Assembly (NCBI RefSeq): GCF_000340375.1
Contig: NZ_KB446646.1
Location: 251,958 to 315,957, forward strand
DNA: 64,000 nt
Source: Eggerthia catenaformis OT 569 = DSM 20559
GTDB lineage: Bacteria > Bacillota_I > Bacilli_A > Erysipelotrichales > Coprobacillaceae
Direction of reading: 5' to 3'
Shown here: positions 10,345 to 18,238 of the stretch, piece after piece
Layout of the letters: the number at the start of each line of letters is the position of its first letter
Numbering within the stretch: position 1 is the stretch's first letter
Notes under the pieces: generated by a model
Seen by the model: only the letters and a program-made list of their open reading frames with translations
Told to the model about the DNA's origin: nothing
The model's database searches: none
Program-made: the position numbers and the translations under genes

Positions 10345-11479
10345 AGCATTTCTCAAGATTATTAATAAAAATAAAATGATTATCTTGCTTTATACAGTTT
10401 TATTAATTGTTTTTGGTGTACTTAATGCTCGTTCAAGTAATCCTAATACTGTCTTTCAGTCAAGCAAGCCTGATGTTATGATTGTGAATAGAGATCAGAA
10501 TAAGGGAATGACTAAGAACTTAATAAATTATTTATCTAAGCATTGTCATATAGTTCATCTTAAAGATGATGAAAAAGCCATTAATGATGGATTATTTTAT
10601 CGTGAAATTAATTATGTTGCTTATATTCCAAAAGGATATCATCAGGAGTTTATGAAAGGACATCATTTAGAACTGTCAGTAAAAAGTACAAATGATTACC
10701 AGGCTTCATTAGCAAAGCTAATACTGACAAGATATTTAAAAACTGCTGATATTTATGCTAAAAGTATAACTGATGAAAAAGAATTAATTAAAAATATTAA
10801 TGAAACATTATCAAAAACCTCAAAAGTTAATATAATTTCTAAAATAGATACCGATAAGCTCTCACAGGTAAGTTTTTATTATAACTTTGCCAGCTATAGT
10901 ATATTAGCTTGTCTGATTTATGTTATTTCTCTGATAATTTATGGCTTTAAGAAACCGGAAGTACGAAAAAGGATATTAATCAGCAGTATCAATTATAAGA
11001 CATTTAATAGACAGCTTCTTTTATCTAACTGTTTGTTTGCTTTTATGATCTGGCTTATCTATGTGGGTATGAGTATGATGATATTAGGTAAAGTTATGTT
11101 AAGTTTATCCGGCCTATTATATATACTCAATTCATTTATCTTTACTTTTACTGCGACTGCAATTGCCTTTTTTATAGGACAGATCGTCTTTAATAAGAAT
11201 GTCATTAATGGTGTTGTTAATGTTGTGGCATTGGGATCAAGTTTCTTATGCGGAGCATTTGTACCGGTCAGATTATTACCGGAGAATGTCTTAAAAATAG
11301 CACATATTCTGCCATCTTATTACTTTATTAACAGTAATGAATTATTAAGTAAAATAGAAACCGTTAATCTGCAAACAATCTACCCTCTTTTAATCAATAT
11401 ACTGATTCTCTTATTATTTGCTTTGTTTTTTATAATCCTTACAAATATTATCACTAGAAAGAAAAGAAAGATTAATTAA
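10331..11479 (+). CDS. ABC-2 type transporter permease
   Basis: Second membrane subunit (382 residues) of the same exporter, with the same topology: N-terminal helix, long soluble loop and a C-terminal multi-helix block (SSFLCGAFVPVRLLPE is a typical ABC-2 stretch). It overlaps the first permease by 14 bases, with an AAGGAGACAG ribosome binding site inside the upstream gene. The two permeases probably form a heterodimer. Confidence 0.85.
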   Translation: MTVFKAFLKIINKNKMIILLYTVLLIVFGVLNARSSNPNTVFQSSKPDVMIVNRDQNKGMTKNLINYLSKHCHIVHLKDDEKAINDGLFYREINYVAYIPKGYHQEFMKGHHLELSVKSTNDYQASLAKLILTRYLKTADIYAKSITDEKELIKNINETLSKTSKVNIISKIDTDKLSQVSFYYNFASYSILACLIYVISLIIYGFKKPEVRKRILISSINYKTFNRQLLLSNCLFAFMIWLIYVGMSMMILGKVMLSLSGLLYILNSFIFTFTATAIAFFIGQIVFNKNVINGVVNVVALGSSFLCGAFVPVRLLPENVLKIAHILPSYYFINSNELLSKIETVNLQTIYPLLINILILLLFALFFIILTNIITRKKRKIN

Positions 11480-11508
11480 ACAGAGTTTAAATTAAAAATA
11501 TATACTAA

Positions 11509-11634
11509 AACCGAGCCGTTGGGGATAGATATAAGGCAAGGAGAGAGGAGAAAAAACAGAAGAAGCTAAAAGCTTTGAAAATGACAAGAATACAGGTTAA
11601 TAAGTTAGAAAAAAAAGAGATTGAAATTCGGTGA
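11509..11634 (+). other. Possible coding relic in intergenic region
   Basis: A 41-codon open stretch with no start codon reads R-A-V-G-D-R-Y-K-A-R-R-E-E-K-K, then lysine-rich sequence. The charged, non-repetitive composition looks like an eroded gene fragment, but I cannot name a family. It opens the decayed segment that runs to about 14.6 kb. The rest of 11480-11679 shows nothing recognisable. Confidence 0.25.
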
Positions 11635-11679
11635 CTTCAATTAGGGATTTTTAATCTCTGAAATAAGCGGCATAACTTA

Positions 11680-11727
11680 TGATATGTACCCTCTTTACTG
11701 GACAATCAGTAAGGAGGGTACATATCA
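11680..11727. mobile_element. 48-bp remnant of an IS3-family element
   Basis: The first 41 bases are identical to the left end of the complete IS3-family element at 60384-60424. They are followed directly by CATATCA, the last bases of that element's right end (61848-61854). The whole internal 1.4 kb is missing. The result is an inverted repeat with 21-base arms (one mismatch) around a 6-base loop. GGGTA occurs both at the left-end junction and in the right end, so an internal deletion through that short repeat explains it. No target duplication is visible around it. Confidence 0.85.
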
Positions 11728-12129
11728 TATATTCCATTTAGTGCAGGCAGTTTTTTTATAAAAACTTCAGATGTAGGAAGTGTGATATCTTCAATGGATA
11801 AAATTAAATTACCTCGCTCTGTTTCTATACCAATTGCTGTAATGTTTAGATTTTTCCCGTCGTTTAGAGAGGAAAGTAGGAATATAAAACTTGCTATGAG
11901 GATACGAGGAATTACATTTAAAAATCCGATTTCATACATTGAATATGTAATAGTACCTTTACTTGTTATATCATCCAATATTTCTGATGATATCGCAAAG
12001 GCTGCAGAAACAAAATGCATTGAAAATCCTATTAAAAAAACAAGATATATATCTATTAAAATAAAAATAGTCGATTTTATCTATGTGTTTTTAATGCTAA
12101 TTATGATTATAGGAGGAATTTTATGGTAG
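11728..12129 (+). pseudogene. ECF transporter T component, C-terminal fragment
   Basis: The frame is open right from the edge of the IS remnant and reads into the EcfT/CbiQ-family C-terminal signature: S-V-S-I-P-I-A-V-M-F-R-F-F-P-S, then EESRNIKLAMRIRGI, followed by two hydrophobic stretches. EcfT is the scaffold that couples ATPases to a vitamin- or metal-binding S component. About the first half of a normal ~250-residue protein, and any S component, are missing. An internal ATG at 11782 could still be used, but the product would lack most membrane helices. It overlaps the ATPase gene by 7 bases. Confidence 0.75.
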
Positions 12130-13493
12130 AAATTGAAAATTTATCTCTATCTTATGGGAATTACCCCAAAGTGTTAAAAGACATTTCTTTAAATATAAAT
12201 AAGGGAGAATGTGTATTATTTACAGGAAAAAGTGGAAGCGGAAAATCTTCAATTATTAATTCTATCAATGGATTAGCTGTACGATATGACGGGGCTTCTA
12301 TGGAGGGAACTATAAGGATAGATAATAGAGATGTCAGGAATCTCCGACTGTATGAAATATCCGGTTTGGTATCAAGTGTATTTCAGAATCCAAAGACACA
12401 CTTTTTTAATATAAATACTACCCTTGAATTACTTTTTTATTTAGAAAACATAGGTCTTTCAAAAAAACAAATGGATGAAAGACTAAATGATATGTTGGAT
12501 ATATTTCCGATAAAACACCTTTTAAATAGAGATATTTTCAAGCTTTCAGGTGGAGAAAAGCAGATTTTATGTATTGCTGCAAGTTATATATCCGGAACGG
12601 AAATAATTGTTTTGGATGAACCTTCATCAAATCTTGATGAAGAAAATATTATAATTATAAAAGGAATGCTTACAAAGCTAAAAAATAAAGGAAAAACTCT
12701 TATTATTTCAGAGCATAGAATATACTATCTTATGGATATTATAGATAGAGTTTTTTTGATTCAAGATGGTAAAATACAAAGGGAATATACAAAAATAGAT
12801 TTTATGAAAATACCATCTAAAAAACTTAATGAGTTAGGGTTAAGAGATAAGTCTAAAACAAAGCTTGTAGTGCCTGAAATTCAAAAAAAGGGAAATTTTG
12901 AAGTAAGAAATATTGAATTTAAATTTAATGGTGTAGATAACAAATTACTTTTCAAAAACATCTTTTTTGAAATGGGTAAAACCTATGGCATAGTGGGAAC
13001 AAACGGACTTGGTAAATCTACTTTGCTAAGATGCCTTATAGGTTGCGAAAGAAAATCAAAGGATGAAATCTATTTAGATGGTAAAAGGCTTTCAAAAACA
13101 GATAGGCTTAAAATATCATCTCTTGTGATGCAAGATGTTAATCACCAACTTTTTACCGATTCTGTTATAAATGAAGTAAGTCTTGGAACAAAAAATATTA
13201 AAAACAGACATATTGAAGATATCCTAAGAAAACTTGATTTGTATGAATTGAAAGATCGTCATCCAATGAGTTTGTCGGGTGGGCAAAAGCAAAGGGTAGC
13301 AATAGCATCTGTACTTTGTAAAAATTCCCAACTTTTATTTTTTGATGAGCCTACAAGTGGGATGGATTATTACAATATGATGAATATTTCTCATATAATC
13401 AATGAATGTAAGAGTGATAATAAAATAATATTCATTGTTTCTCATGATCAAGAATTTTTAAATTCAATAACTGATTATGTTATACATTTATAA
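12123..13493 (+). CDS. ECF-type ABC transporter, fused double ATPase
   Basis: A single 456-residue chain carries two ABC ATPase domains. Domain 1: Walker A GKSGSGKSS near residue 35, signature KLSGGEKQ, Walker B LDEPSSNLDE. Domain 2: Walker A GTNGLGKST near 295, signature LSGGQKQRVA, Walker B FFDEPTSGMD. This matches the YkoD/EcfA1-EcfA2 fusion type that energises vitamin uptake together with EcfT. The GGAGGAATTTT ribosome binding site sits in the truncated ecfT just upstream. With ecfT decapitated and no S component nearby, it is probably an orphan. Its codon usage and surroundings look acquired. Confidence 0.85.
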   Translation: MVEIENLSLSYGNYPKVLKDISLNINKGECVLFTGKSGSGKSSIINSINGLAVRYDGASMEGTIRIDNRDVRNLRLYEISGLVSSVFQNPKTHFFNINTTLELLFYLENIGLSKKQMDERLNDMLDIFPIKHLLNRDIFKLSGGEKQILCIAASYISGTEIIVLDEPSSNLDEENIIIIKGMLTKLKNKGKTLIISEHRIYYLMDIIDRVFLIQDGKIQREYTKIDFMKIPSKKLNELGLRDKSKTKLVVPEIQKKGNFEVRNIEFKFNGVDNKLLFKNIFFEMGKTYGIVGTNGLGKSTLLRCLIGCERKSKDEIYLDGKRLSKTDRLKISSLVMQDVNHQLFTDSVINEVSLGTKNIKNRHIEDILRKLDLYELKDRHPMSLSGGQKQRVAIASVLCKNSQLLFFDEPTSGMDYYNMMNISHIINECKSDNKIIFIVSHDQEFLNSITDYVIHL

Positions 13494-13566
13494 ATATCAA
13501 TAAAGTAGATTAATATTTTTTAAAATTAAAATAAAGGAGATTTAATAATGTTAAGGAGATAAAGTT

Positions 13567-14278
13567 ATGTGATGGTTGAAATTTATTGGAATATCGGTAA
13601 GAAAATTATTGATGGACAAAGGTTATTACAAGAACTATCTAAGCAGATGACAAAGGATTTTGGAAAGGGATTTATAGTTGTAAATCTTAAGAATATGAGG
13701 CAGTTTTATCTTGCTTTTTCAAATGGCTAGGCACTGCATAGCAAATTGAGTTGGACAGTTTAATGCGTGTTGAAAACGAAAAGACAAGGAACTTTTATTT
13801 AGAAGAAGCTATAAAATTCAATTGGAGTACAAGGCAACTTAATAGGCAAATAAACAGTTTTTTTTATGAAAGTGATTTGGAACAAGCCTTAATAACTCAT
13901 TTACAGAAGTTTCTTTTAGAATTAGGGAGAGGTTTTTCATTTGTAGCAAGGCAGAAAAGATTTACCTTTGACGGAAGACATTTTGATAGATTTGAAAATT
14001 GGAGATTTAACACATCAAGATTTAAGACAAATGTAGATGTATATTCATTATTATGAAAGAGAAAAGATGAATGAGGGAGATAATTCTCCGATAGGTATTG
14101 TACTTTATGCTGATAAGAGTGATTCTATTGTTAAATATACTCTTCCAAAAGATAGATATTTGCATCAAAAGATAAACTATATTTACCAAGTGAAGAAGAA
14201 ATTTTAAATGAATTAAACAAGGAATATCTATCCATAGAAGGCTATGCAGATAAAGAAAAAGATAAAAAATTAAAATAG
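13567..14278 (+). pseudogene. YhcG/DUF1016-type PDDEXK nuclease, multiply broken
   Basis: Pieces of one protein are scattered over different frames in the correct order: MVEIYWNIGKKIIDGQ, MTKDFGKGF, NLKNMRQFY, then KLSWT, ENEKTRNFYLEEAIKFNWSTRQLNRQI, LGRGFSFVARQKRFTFDGRHF. In another frame come LIDLKIGDLTHQD, then SPIGIVLYADKSDSIVKYTLP, and finally LPSEEEILNELNKEY. This order is that of the YhcG family (DUF1016 N-terminal domain plus PDDEXK nuclease), usually found in restriction or mobile-element contexts. Stops, frameshifts and an internal deletion before LIDLK make it non-functional. Confidence 0.8.
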
Positions 14279-14280
14279 TC

Positions 14281-14307
14281 AATTGGTCAGAGAACATCTG
14301 ACCAATT
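14281..14307. repeat. Perfect 11-bp inverted repeat
   Basis: AATTGGTCAGA and TCTGACCAATT flank a 5-base loop, directly after the YhcG relic. No T run follows on the plus strand; the minus strand reads into a short T run, so it might terminate leftward transcription. Confidence 0.5.
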
Positions 14308-14362
14308 AAAAAACAAAATTTAATATTCAAGGTAATAATCTGTGAAATTGAAAGAACGAAGT

Positions 14363-14393
14363 AAAACGACCGAAAAAAAGCCGGTCGTTTTTT
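14363..14393 (+). terminator. Intrinsic terminator in decayed island
   Basis: AAAACGACCG (14363-14372) pairs with CGGTCGTTTT (14382-14391), followed by more T. It lies between the nuclease relic and the TnpW-like relic. Confidence 0.7.
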
Positions 14394-14419
14394 AGTGTAA
14401 TAAGCAGGAGGAAATTTAT

Positions 14420-14626
14420 GTGTACGAAAATAAAAATGATTAGAATACAGGAACAAAGACGATAAAGAAAATTGGGAAAGTAACCTATGCGGTTGTTGTA
14501 CACTTCAATGAAAATGCTACTGAAACCATGCAAGATAAATTAAAACTTATAATGTTTAGAGAAATGGATAGGAATAAAAGAAACTTTCAAGTCATATACT
14601 TAGTAATCAAATTCCATTTATGGTAG
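14420..14626 (+). pseudogene. TnpW-like small transposon protein, interrupted
   Basis: Behind a good AGGAGG site, the frame from GTG 14420 reads V-Y-E-N-K-N-D, an in-frame TAG at 14441, then N-T-G-T-K-T-I-K-K-I-G-K and VTYAVVVHFNENATETMQDKL. This resembles the short TnpW-type proteins carried by Tn4451-like and Firmicutes conjugative transposons. The in-frame stop and an unusual tail mean it is probably dead. It marks the right part of the accessory remnant. The family name comes from recall of the motif, so treat it as tentative. Confidence 0.5.
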
Positions 14627-14648
14627 ATTATTCCATGTGAGGTAATAT

Positions 14649-15434
14649 ATGAATACAAATATAATAATAGGGGTATTAATTCCTTTTGTCGGAACAACAT
14701 TAGGATCAGCAATGGTCTTTCTAATGAGAAACCGTATGAATAAACTTTTAGAAAAAATATTATTAGGATTTGCAGGCGGAGTCATGATGGCGGCTTCTGT
14801 CTGGTCATTACTTATTCCTTCTATTGATATGAGTCATTCCTGGGGAAAACTTAGCTTTATGCCGGCAGTGATAGGAATGTTGGTAGGTATCTTTATGCTT
14901 CTGGGAATTGATGAGTTAGTCCCTCATCTTCATTTAAATGAAGATGAACCGGAAGGACATCTTCGTCCTAAATTGAAAAAAACCACTATGATGATGCTGG
15001 CAGTTACTATTCATAATTTTCCTGAAGGTATGGCAGTAGGTGTTGTTTTTGCAGGAATGCTGTCAGGAGGAACGAAGATTACTTTAGCTGCTGCGATGGC
15101 ATTATCTTTAGGAATAGCTATTCAGAACTTTCCTGAGGGTGCTATTATTTCCATGCCTTTAAAAGCAGAAGGAATGGGTAAAATAAAAGCATTTATTCTT
15201 GGGACATTATCCGGATTAGTAGAGCCGATAGGTGCTATTTTAATGATTCTTTTATCAAGACAGATGATACCTATCCTTCCTTATCTTTTATCATTTGCAG
15301 CCGGAGCTATGATTTATGTTATTGTAGAAGAACTTATTCCTGAAGCTAGTAAGGGTAAGCATTCTAATATTGCAACAATTGGATTTGCGATTGGATTCTG
15401 TGTTATGATGATCTTGGATGTTGCATTAGGATAA
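14649..15434 (+). CDS. ZIP family metal transporter
   Basis: Predicted zinc/iron uptake permease of the ZIP family, 261 residues with about eight helices. The two metal-site helices are clear: HNFPEGMAVGV near residue 121 and QNFPEGAIISMPL near 159, plus the conserved E-E-L-I-P-E near the end. A short histidine-containing loop (HLHLNEDEPEGH) lies between helices 3 and 4. A TGAGGT ribosome binding site precedes the ATG. It is closest in pattern to the ZupT/GufA type. Whether zinc is the natural substrate cannot be said. Confidence 0.92.
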   Translation: MNTNIIIGVLIPFVGTTLGSAMVFLMRNRMNKLLEKILLGFAGGVMMAASVWSLLIPSIDMSHSWGKLSFMPAVIGMLVGIFMLLGIDELVPHLHLNEDEPEGHLRPKLKKTTMMMLAVTIHNFPEGMAVGVVFAGMLSGGTKITLAAAMALSLGIAIQNFPEGAIISMPLKAEGMGKIKAFILGTLSGLVEPIGAILMILLSRQMIPILPYLLSFAAGAMIYVIVEELIPEASKGKHSNIATIGFAIGFCVMMILDVALG

Positions 15435-15487
15435 TAAACTTGAAAAGCAATAAAACATTCTGTATTATTAGCTAGGGAGGAAAATTT

Positions 15488-15880
15488 ATGAAAAATTTAT
15501 GGAATGAATTTAAAGAATTTGCATTTACCGGAAATGTTATAGATATGGCTGTAGGTGTTATTTTAGGTGGTGCACTTAAAGAAGTGGTTACAGCAGTTGT
15601 AAATATGGTCATGGGTATTATTTCAGCAATTATTAAAATTCCGGCAAGTTTAGATAAAGCAGTTGCTAAAGTAGGAACTGTTGAAATAGCTTATGGAGCT
15701 GTAGTATCATCTTTAATTAATTTCTTATTATTAGCTTTATGTATATTTACAATGATTAAAGCTATTAATACAGCTAAAAATAAGATGAAAAAAGCAGAGG
15801 AACCAGTTGCTGCTCCCGAAGCAAAAAGTGCAGAAGTTCTATTATTGGAAGAAATCAGAGATTTATTAAGCAAGAAATAA
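15488..15880 (+). CDS. mscL: Large-conductance mechanosensitive channel
   Basis: MscL, the pentameric membrane valve that opens on hypo-osmotic shock; 130 residues. The N-terminal amphipathic helix and first membrane helix (FKEFAFTGNVIDMAVGVILGG) are textbook, a second membrane helix lies near residues 75-95, and a charged C-terminal helix ends in LLLEEIRDLLSKK. GGGAGGAAAATTT is the ribosome binding site. Its stop codon is directly followed by the inverted repeat of an IS1182-type element, but the protein looks full length. Confidence 0.96.
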   Translation: MKNLWNEFKEFAFTGNVIDMAVGVILGGALKEVVTAVVNMVMGIISAIIKIPASLDKAVAKVGTVEIAYGAVVSSLINFLLLALCIFTMIKAINTAKNKMKKAEEPVAAPEAKSAEVLLLEEIRDLLSKK

Positions 15881-15930
15881 TTAAAAGGGGCTGACCCGGT
15901 TAAATAAAACTGAGTAGCTTAAAAATAAAA

Positions 15931-15967
15931 ATGCGACGGAGACATCCGACGCATTTTTTTGTATAAT
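15931..15967 (+). promoter_or_regulatory. Hairpin plus transposase promoter of the IS1182-type element
   Basis: ATGCGACGGA and TCCGACGCAT (one mismatch) form a stem with loop GACA and a T run, a terminator for inward readthrough. The -35-like GAGACA (15939-15944) lies in the hairpin and a perfect TATAAT is at 15962-15967, 17 bases later. The transposase ATG starts 7 bases after the -10, so the transcript would be leaderless. Confidence 0.55.
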
Positions 15968-15973
15968 GTTTAT

Positions 15974-17584
15974 ATGACTAATACAACAGTATACAAAAAA
16001 GATTATAGCGTATTTCAGACCTATGCGCTACTCGATTTTACTATTTCTTTCGAGAAAGATGTGCCTCAGGATGATCTTGCACGTACCGTTATTGAGATTA
16101 CGGAAAGGATAAACATTGGTAAATATGTTAATCTCAATAACCGCAAATCACATGGGCATGATCCAATGAAATTATTAAGATGTATTTTGTTGGGATTCGC
16201 TGAAGACGGTTATATTTCTACACGTGAATTGGAAAATAAAACTATTTCAGATATTAGATATAAATTCTTTACCGGAAACGTATCAATCGGTCACTCAAGT
16301 TTCCAGCGTTTTATGCACAATGACCTTCTTATGCCAATTGAAGATATTTTCTATGAACTTAATAAATTCATAGAAAATGATGACAGAATTGACATGGTTG
16401 CAGATATTCTGACTATTGATGGATCTAAGTTTGAAGCAAACGCGAACAAGAATACTTTCGTATGGAAAAAAGCTACAAAACGCTACTATGAAAGAACATG
16501 GAAGAAATTCATGAATCTTATCAAGAAGTTAAACAAATTCTTTAAAGCCAACGGCATTGATATATTCTATTCCCAAATAAGAGAGCCTAATCCTGCCTAT
16601 ATGCTTAAAATCGCTGATTGTATTGAAAAATATATGGAGGCTCAGGGAATTCAGATGGTTATTGGACGTGGCTATAGAAAGCAGGAAATCCAGAGATTAT
16701 ATGATGAGTTAAAGGATCTATGTATCAAGATATATAAGTATATGATACATTTTGACATATTAGGTGATCGTAACAGCTTTTCAAAAACTGATCCGGACGC
16801 TACGTTCATGCATATGAAGTGGGACTATTACAATCATACCAATATATTCAAGCCCGGATACAATGTACAGCTTGGCATCAGCAGTGGATTTATCAGAAAC
16901 ATTCTCATTACATCTAACGGTAATGACCTTCCTACTTTCATTCCTTTTTTAAAGAAGTATAAGAAGCATTATGGAAAGTATCCTTCTATCGTGGTTTGTG
17001 ATGCCGGATATGGGGACTATGACAACTATAGCTTTTGTGAAGAAAACGATATTGAATATGGATACATCAAGTACTCAGGAATTTATAAAAAGCAGGAAAA
17101 AGTAACCGAGAAAAATCGATACTTCAAGAGACATCTAAAAAGAAATGACGATGGATTTTTTGTATGTCCTGAAGGTCATGTGTTTAATCCTGTAAGTCGT
17201 AGAGTTGAGAAGCGTGGGCTTTATGACAAGGAAAATATCAAATGTGAATGTGATGGATGCAGTACCTGTCCTTTCAAGAGTAAGTGTAGCAAAGCTTTGG
17301 GAAATAGAACAATGACTGTATGCAAGAAGCTCGAGGATTTTCACGATCACGTTGATGAAGCTATTCATACATCTGTCGGTAAGCAGTTAATGCAATCAAG
17401 ACAGATATATAGTGAGGGTACGTTTGGAATTATTAAACAGGATTATGGATATGAAAGATTACGTCGAAGAGGCAATTCCAATGTAAAATTTGAATTTTAC
17501 ATGCTCGCAATCGGCTTCAATATCAGGAAGTACCATAATATGATACAAAGCAAAGCCAGGTTAGAGTGCAAACAGGCCTGCTAG
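15974..17584 (+). CDS. IS1182-family transposase
   Basis: DDE transposase of the IS1182 type, about 536 residues. It has the N-terminal DUF772-like domain (KLLRCILLGFAEDGYISTRELE, ISDIRYKFFTG), a catalytic core with LTIDGSKFEAN and VVCDAGYGDYDN, a cysteine cluster (CECDGCSTCPFKSKC), and the C-terminal SEGTFGIIKQDYGYERLRRRG block with the last acidic residue. I choose the ATG at 15974 rather than the TTG at 15959; it has no ribosome binding site and follows the -10 directly. The reading frame looks intact. Confidence 0.93.
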   Translation: MTNTTVYKKDYSVFQTYALLDFTISFEKDVPQDDLARTVIEITERINIGKYVNLNNRKSHGHDPMKLLRCILLGFAEDGYISTRELENKTISDIRYKFFTGNVSIGHSSFQRFMHNDLLMPIEDIFYELNKFIENDDRIDMVADILTIDGSKFEANANKNTFVWKKATKRYYERTWKKFMNLIKKLNKFFKANGIDIFYSQIREPNPAYMLKIADCIEKYMEAQGIQMVIGRGYRKQEIQRLYDELKDLCIKIYKYMIHFDILGDRNSFSKTDPDATFMHMKWDYYNHTNIFKPGYNVQLGISSGFIRNILITSNGNDLPTFIPFLKKYKKHYGKYPSIVVCDAGYGDYDNYSFCEENDIEYGYIKYSGIYKKQEKVTEKNRYFKRHLKRNDDGFFVCPEGHVFNPVSRRVEKRGLYDKENIKCECDGCSTCPFKSKCSKALGNRTMTVCKKLEDFHDHVDEAIHTSVGKQLMQSRQIYSEGTFGIIKQDYGYERLRRRGNSNVKFEFYMLAIGFNIRKYHNMIQSKARLECKQAC

Positions 17585-17638
17585 AAAAAAGATAATCACA
17601 CCTGAAAAATGACTTTTCACAACAGTATAGGGATATTG

Positions 17639-17661
17639 CGCCCAAAAAAGGGTGTTTTTTT
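17639..17661 (+). terminator. Terminator at the right end of the IS1182-type element
   Basis: CGCCC pairs with GGGTG (one G-T pair) across an A6 loop, followed by seven T. It ends transposase transcription inside the element. Confidence 0.6.
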
Positions 17662-17774
17662 ATGTGGTTTCTCATCAATAAATAGAATTGATAAAATGAG
17701 TATCAGATAATAAAGAAAAAGAACTGACACCAGCTCAGTGATTAACAAAAATCACTTTACTGGGTCAGCCCCTT

Positions 17775-17972
17775 TTAATTATCTTCTTCATCTTTTATAT
17801 CTCTATTAAGATAAGATGTACGATGTGAATGATCTTCTTTTAATTGATCAGATTCAATTTTAACAACTTTTTCTTCTTTTGATGACGTATCAATAAGATT
17901 GACACCTAAAGACCATTCTTCCAATTCAACTGTCAGTTCATCAGTATCTTTTGCCTGTACTTTAATTGCCAT
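17775..17972 (-). CDS. Small acidic protein of unknown function
   Basis: A 65-residue protein, MAIKVQAKDTDELTVELEEW and onward, rich in Glu, Asp, Lys and Ser in its second half, with no signal peptide or membrane segment. An AGAGGTGAG ribosome binding site lies 5 bases before the ATG, which supports expression. The stop codon lies within the terminal repeat of the IS1182-type element, so the tail may have been cut or reshaped by the insertion. I do not recognise a family. Confidence 0.6.
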   Translation of the reverse strand: MAIKVQAKDTDELTVELEEWSLGVNLIDTSSKEEKVVKIESDQLKEDHSHRTSYLNRDIKDEEDN

Positions 17973-18050
17973 ATTCTCACCTCTACTTTAATATTATATT
18001 AATGAAACTTTGTTGCGATGTCAAATTCAAAGTGATATAATTATTTCCAT

Positions 18051-18126
18051 GCTGGAGTAGCTCCAATGGCAGAGCAACTGACTCGTAACCAGTAGGCTGT
18101 GGGTTCAAATCCCATCTCCAGCACCA
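18051..18126 (+). tRNA. tRNA-Thr, anticodon CGT
   Basis: A 76-base cloverleaf with CCA encoded. The acceptor GCTGGAG pairs with CTCCAGC, followed by D arm GCTC...GAGC, anticodon loop CTCGTAA (anticodon CGT, reading ACG Thr), and T arm GGGTTCAAATCCC. One A-C mismatch sits at the base of the anticodon stem. A terminator follows 11 bases later. Confidence 0.95.
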
Positions 18127-18137
18127 TATAAAAAATA

Positions 18138-18160
18138 CCTTGATTTAATCAAGGCTTTTT
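18138..18160 (+). terminator. Terminator after tRNA-Thr
   Basis: CCTTGAT and ATCAAGG form a 7-bp stem with a 3-base loop, then CTTTTTATTT. The stop codon of the integrase relic on the other strand falls in this hairpin. Confidence 0.8.
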
Positions 18161-18238
18161 ATTTAAGATATCCATTAGTTCATCTTTCTTGTTCTTTATT
18201 AAGTGAGTATATGTATCAATAGTGACAGATATCAATGA
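18149..18238 (-). pseudogene. Tyrosine recombinase (integrase), last 29 codons
   Basis: Reading leftward the frame gives S-L-I-S-V-T-I-D-T-Y-T-H-L, then IKNKKDELMDILNKKP and stop. This is the C-terminal end of phage/ICE tyrosine recombinases: the catalytic tyrosine motif (ISVTxDTYTH) and a Lys/Glu tail. Everything upstream is gone. The fragment ends 23 bases from the 3' end of tRNA-Thr and points at it, the usual position of an integrase next to its attachment site. It is likely the scar of a departed integrative element. Confidence 0.65.

Larger units (their letters stand above)
15878..17781 (+). mobile_element. Complete IS1182-type insertion sequence
   Basis: Perfect 20-base terminal inverted repeats (15878-15897 and 17762-17781), core GGGGCTGACCC, bound one transposase gene. 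The outermost bases may be a palindromic target duplication (TTAA or AATT), which would look like an extension of the repeats. Terminator-like hairpins lie just inside both ends (15931-15960 and 17639-17661), insulating the element from outside transcription. It sits between the stop codons of mscL and the convergent small gene at 17775. Confidence 0.9.

Noticed and set aside
11706-12020. Minus-strand frame of about 104 codons opposite ecfT
   Set aside because: It is the antisense shadow of the EcfT/CbiQ signature, has no ribosome binding site, and runs into the IS scar.
14022-14533. Overlapping minus-strand hydrophobic frames over the nuclease and TnpW relics
   Set aside because: They are antisense to recognisable relics, lack ribosome binding sites, and owe their hydrophobicity to A-rich plus-strand sequence.
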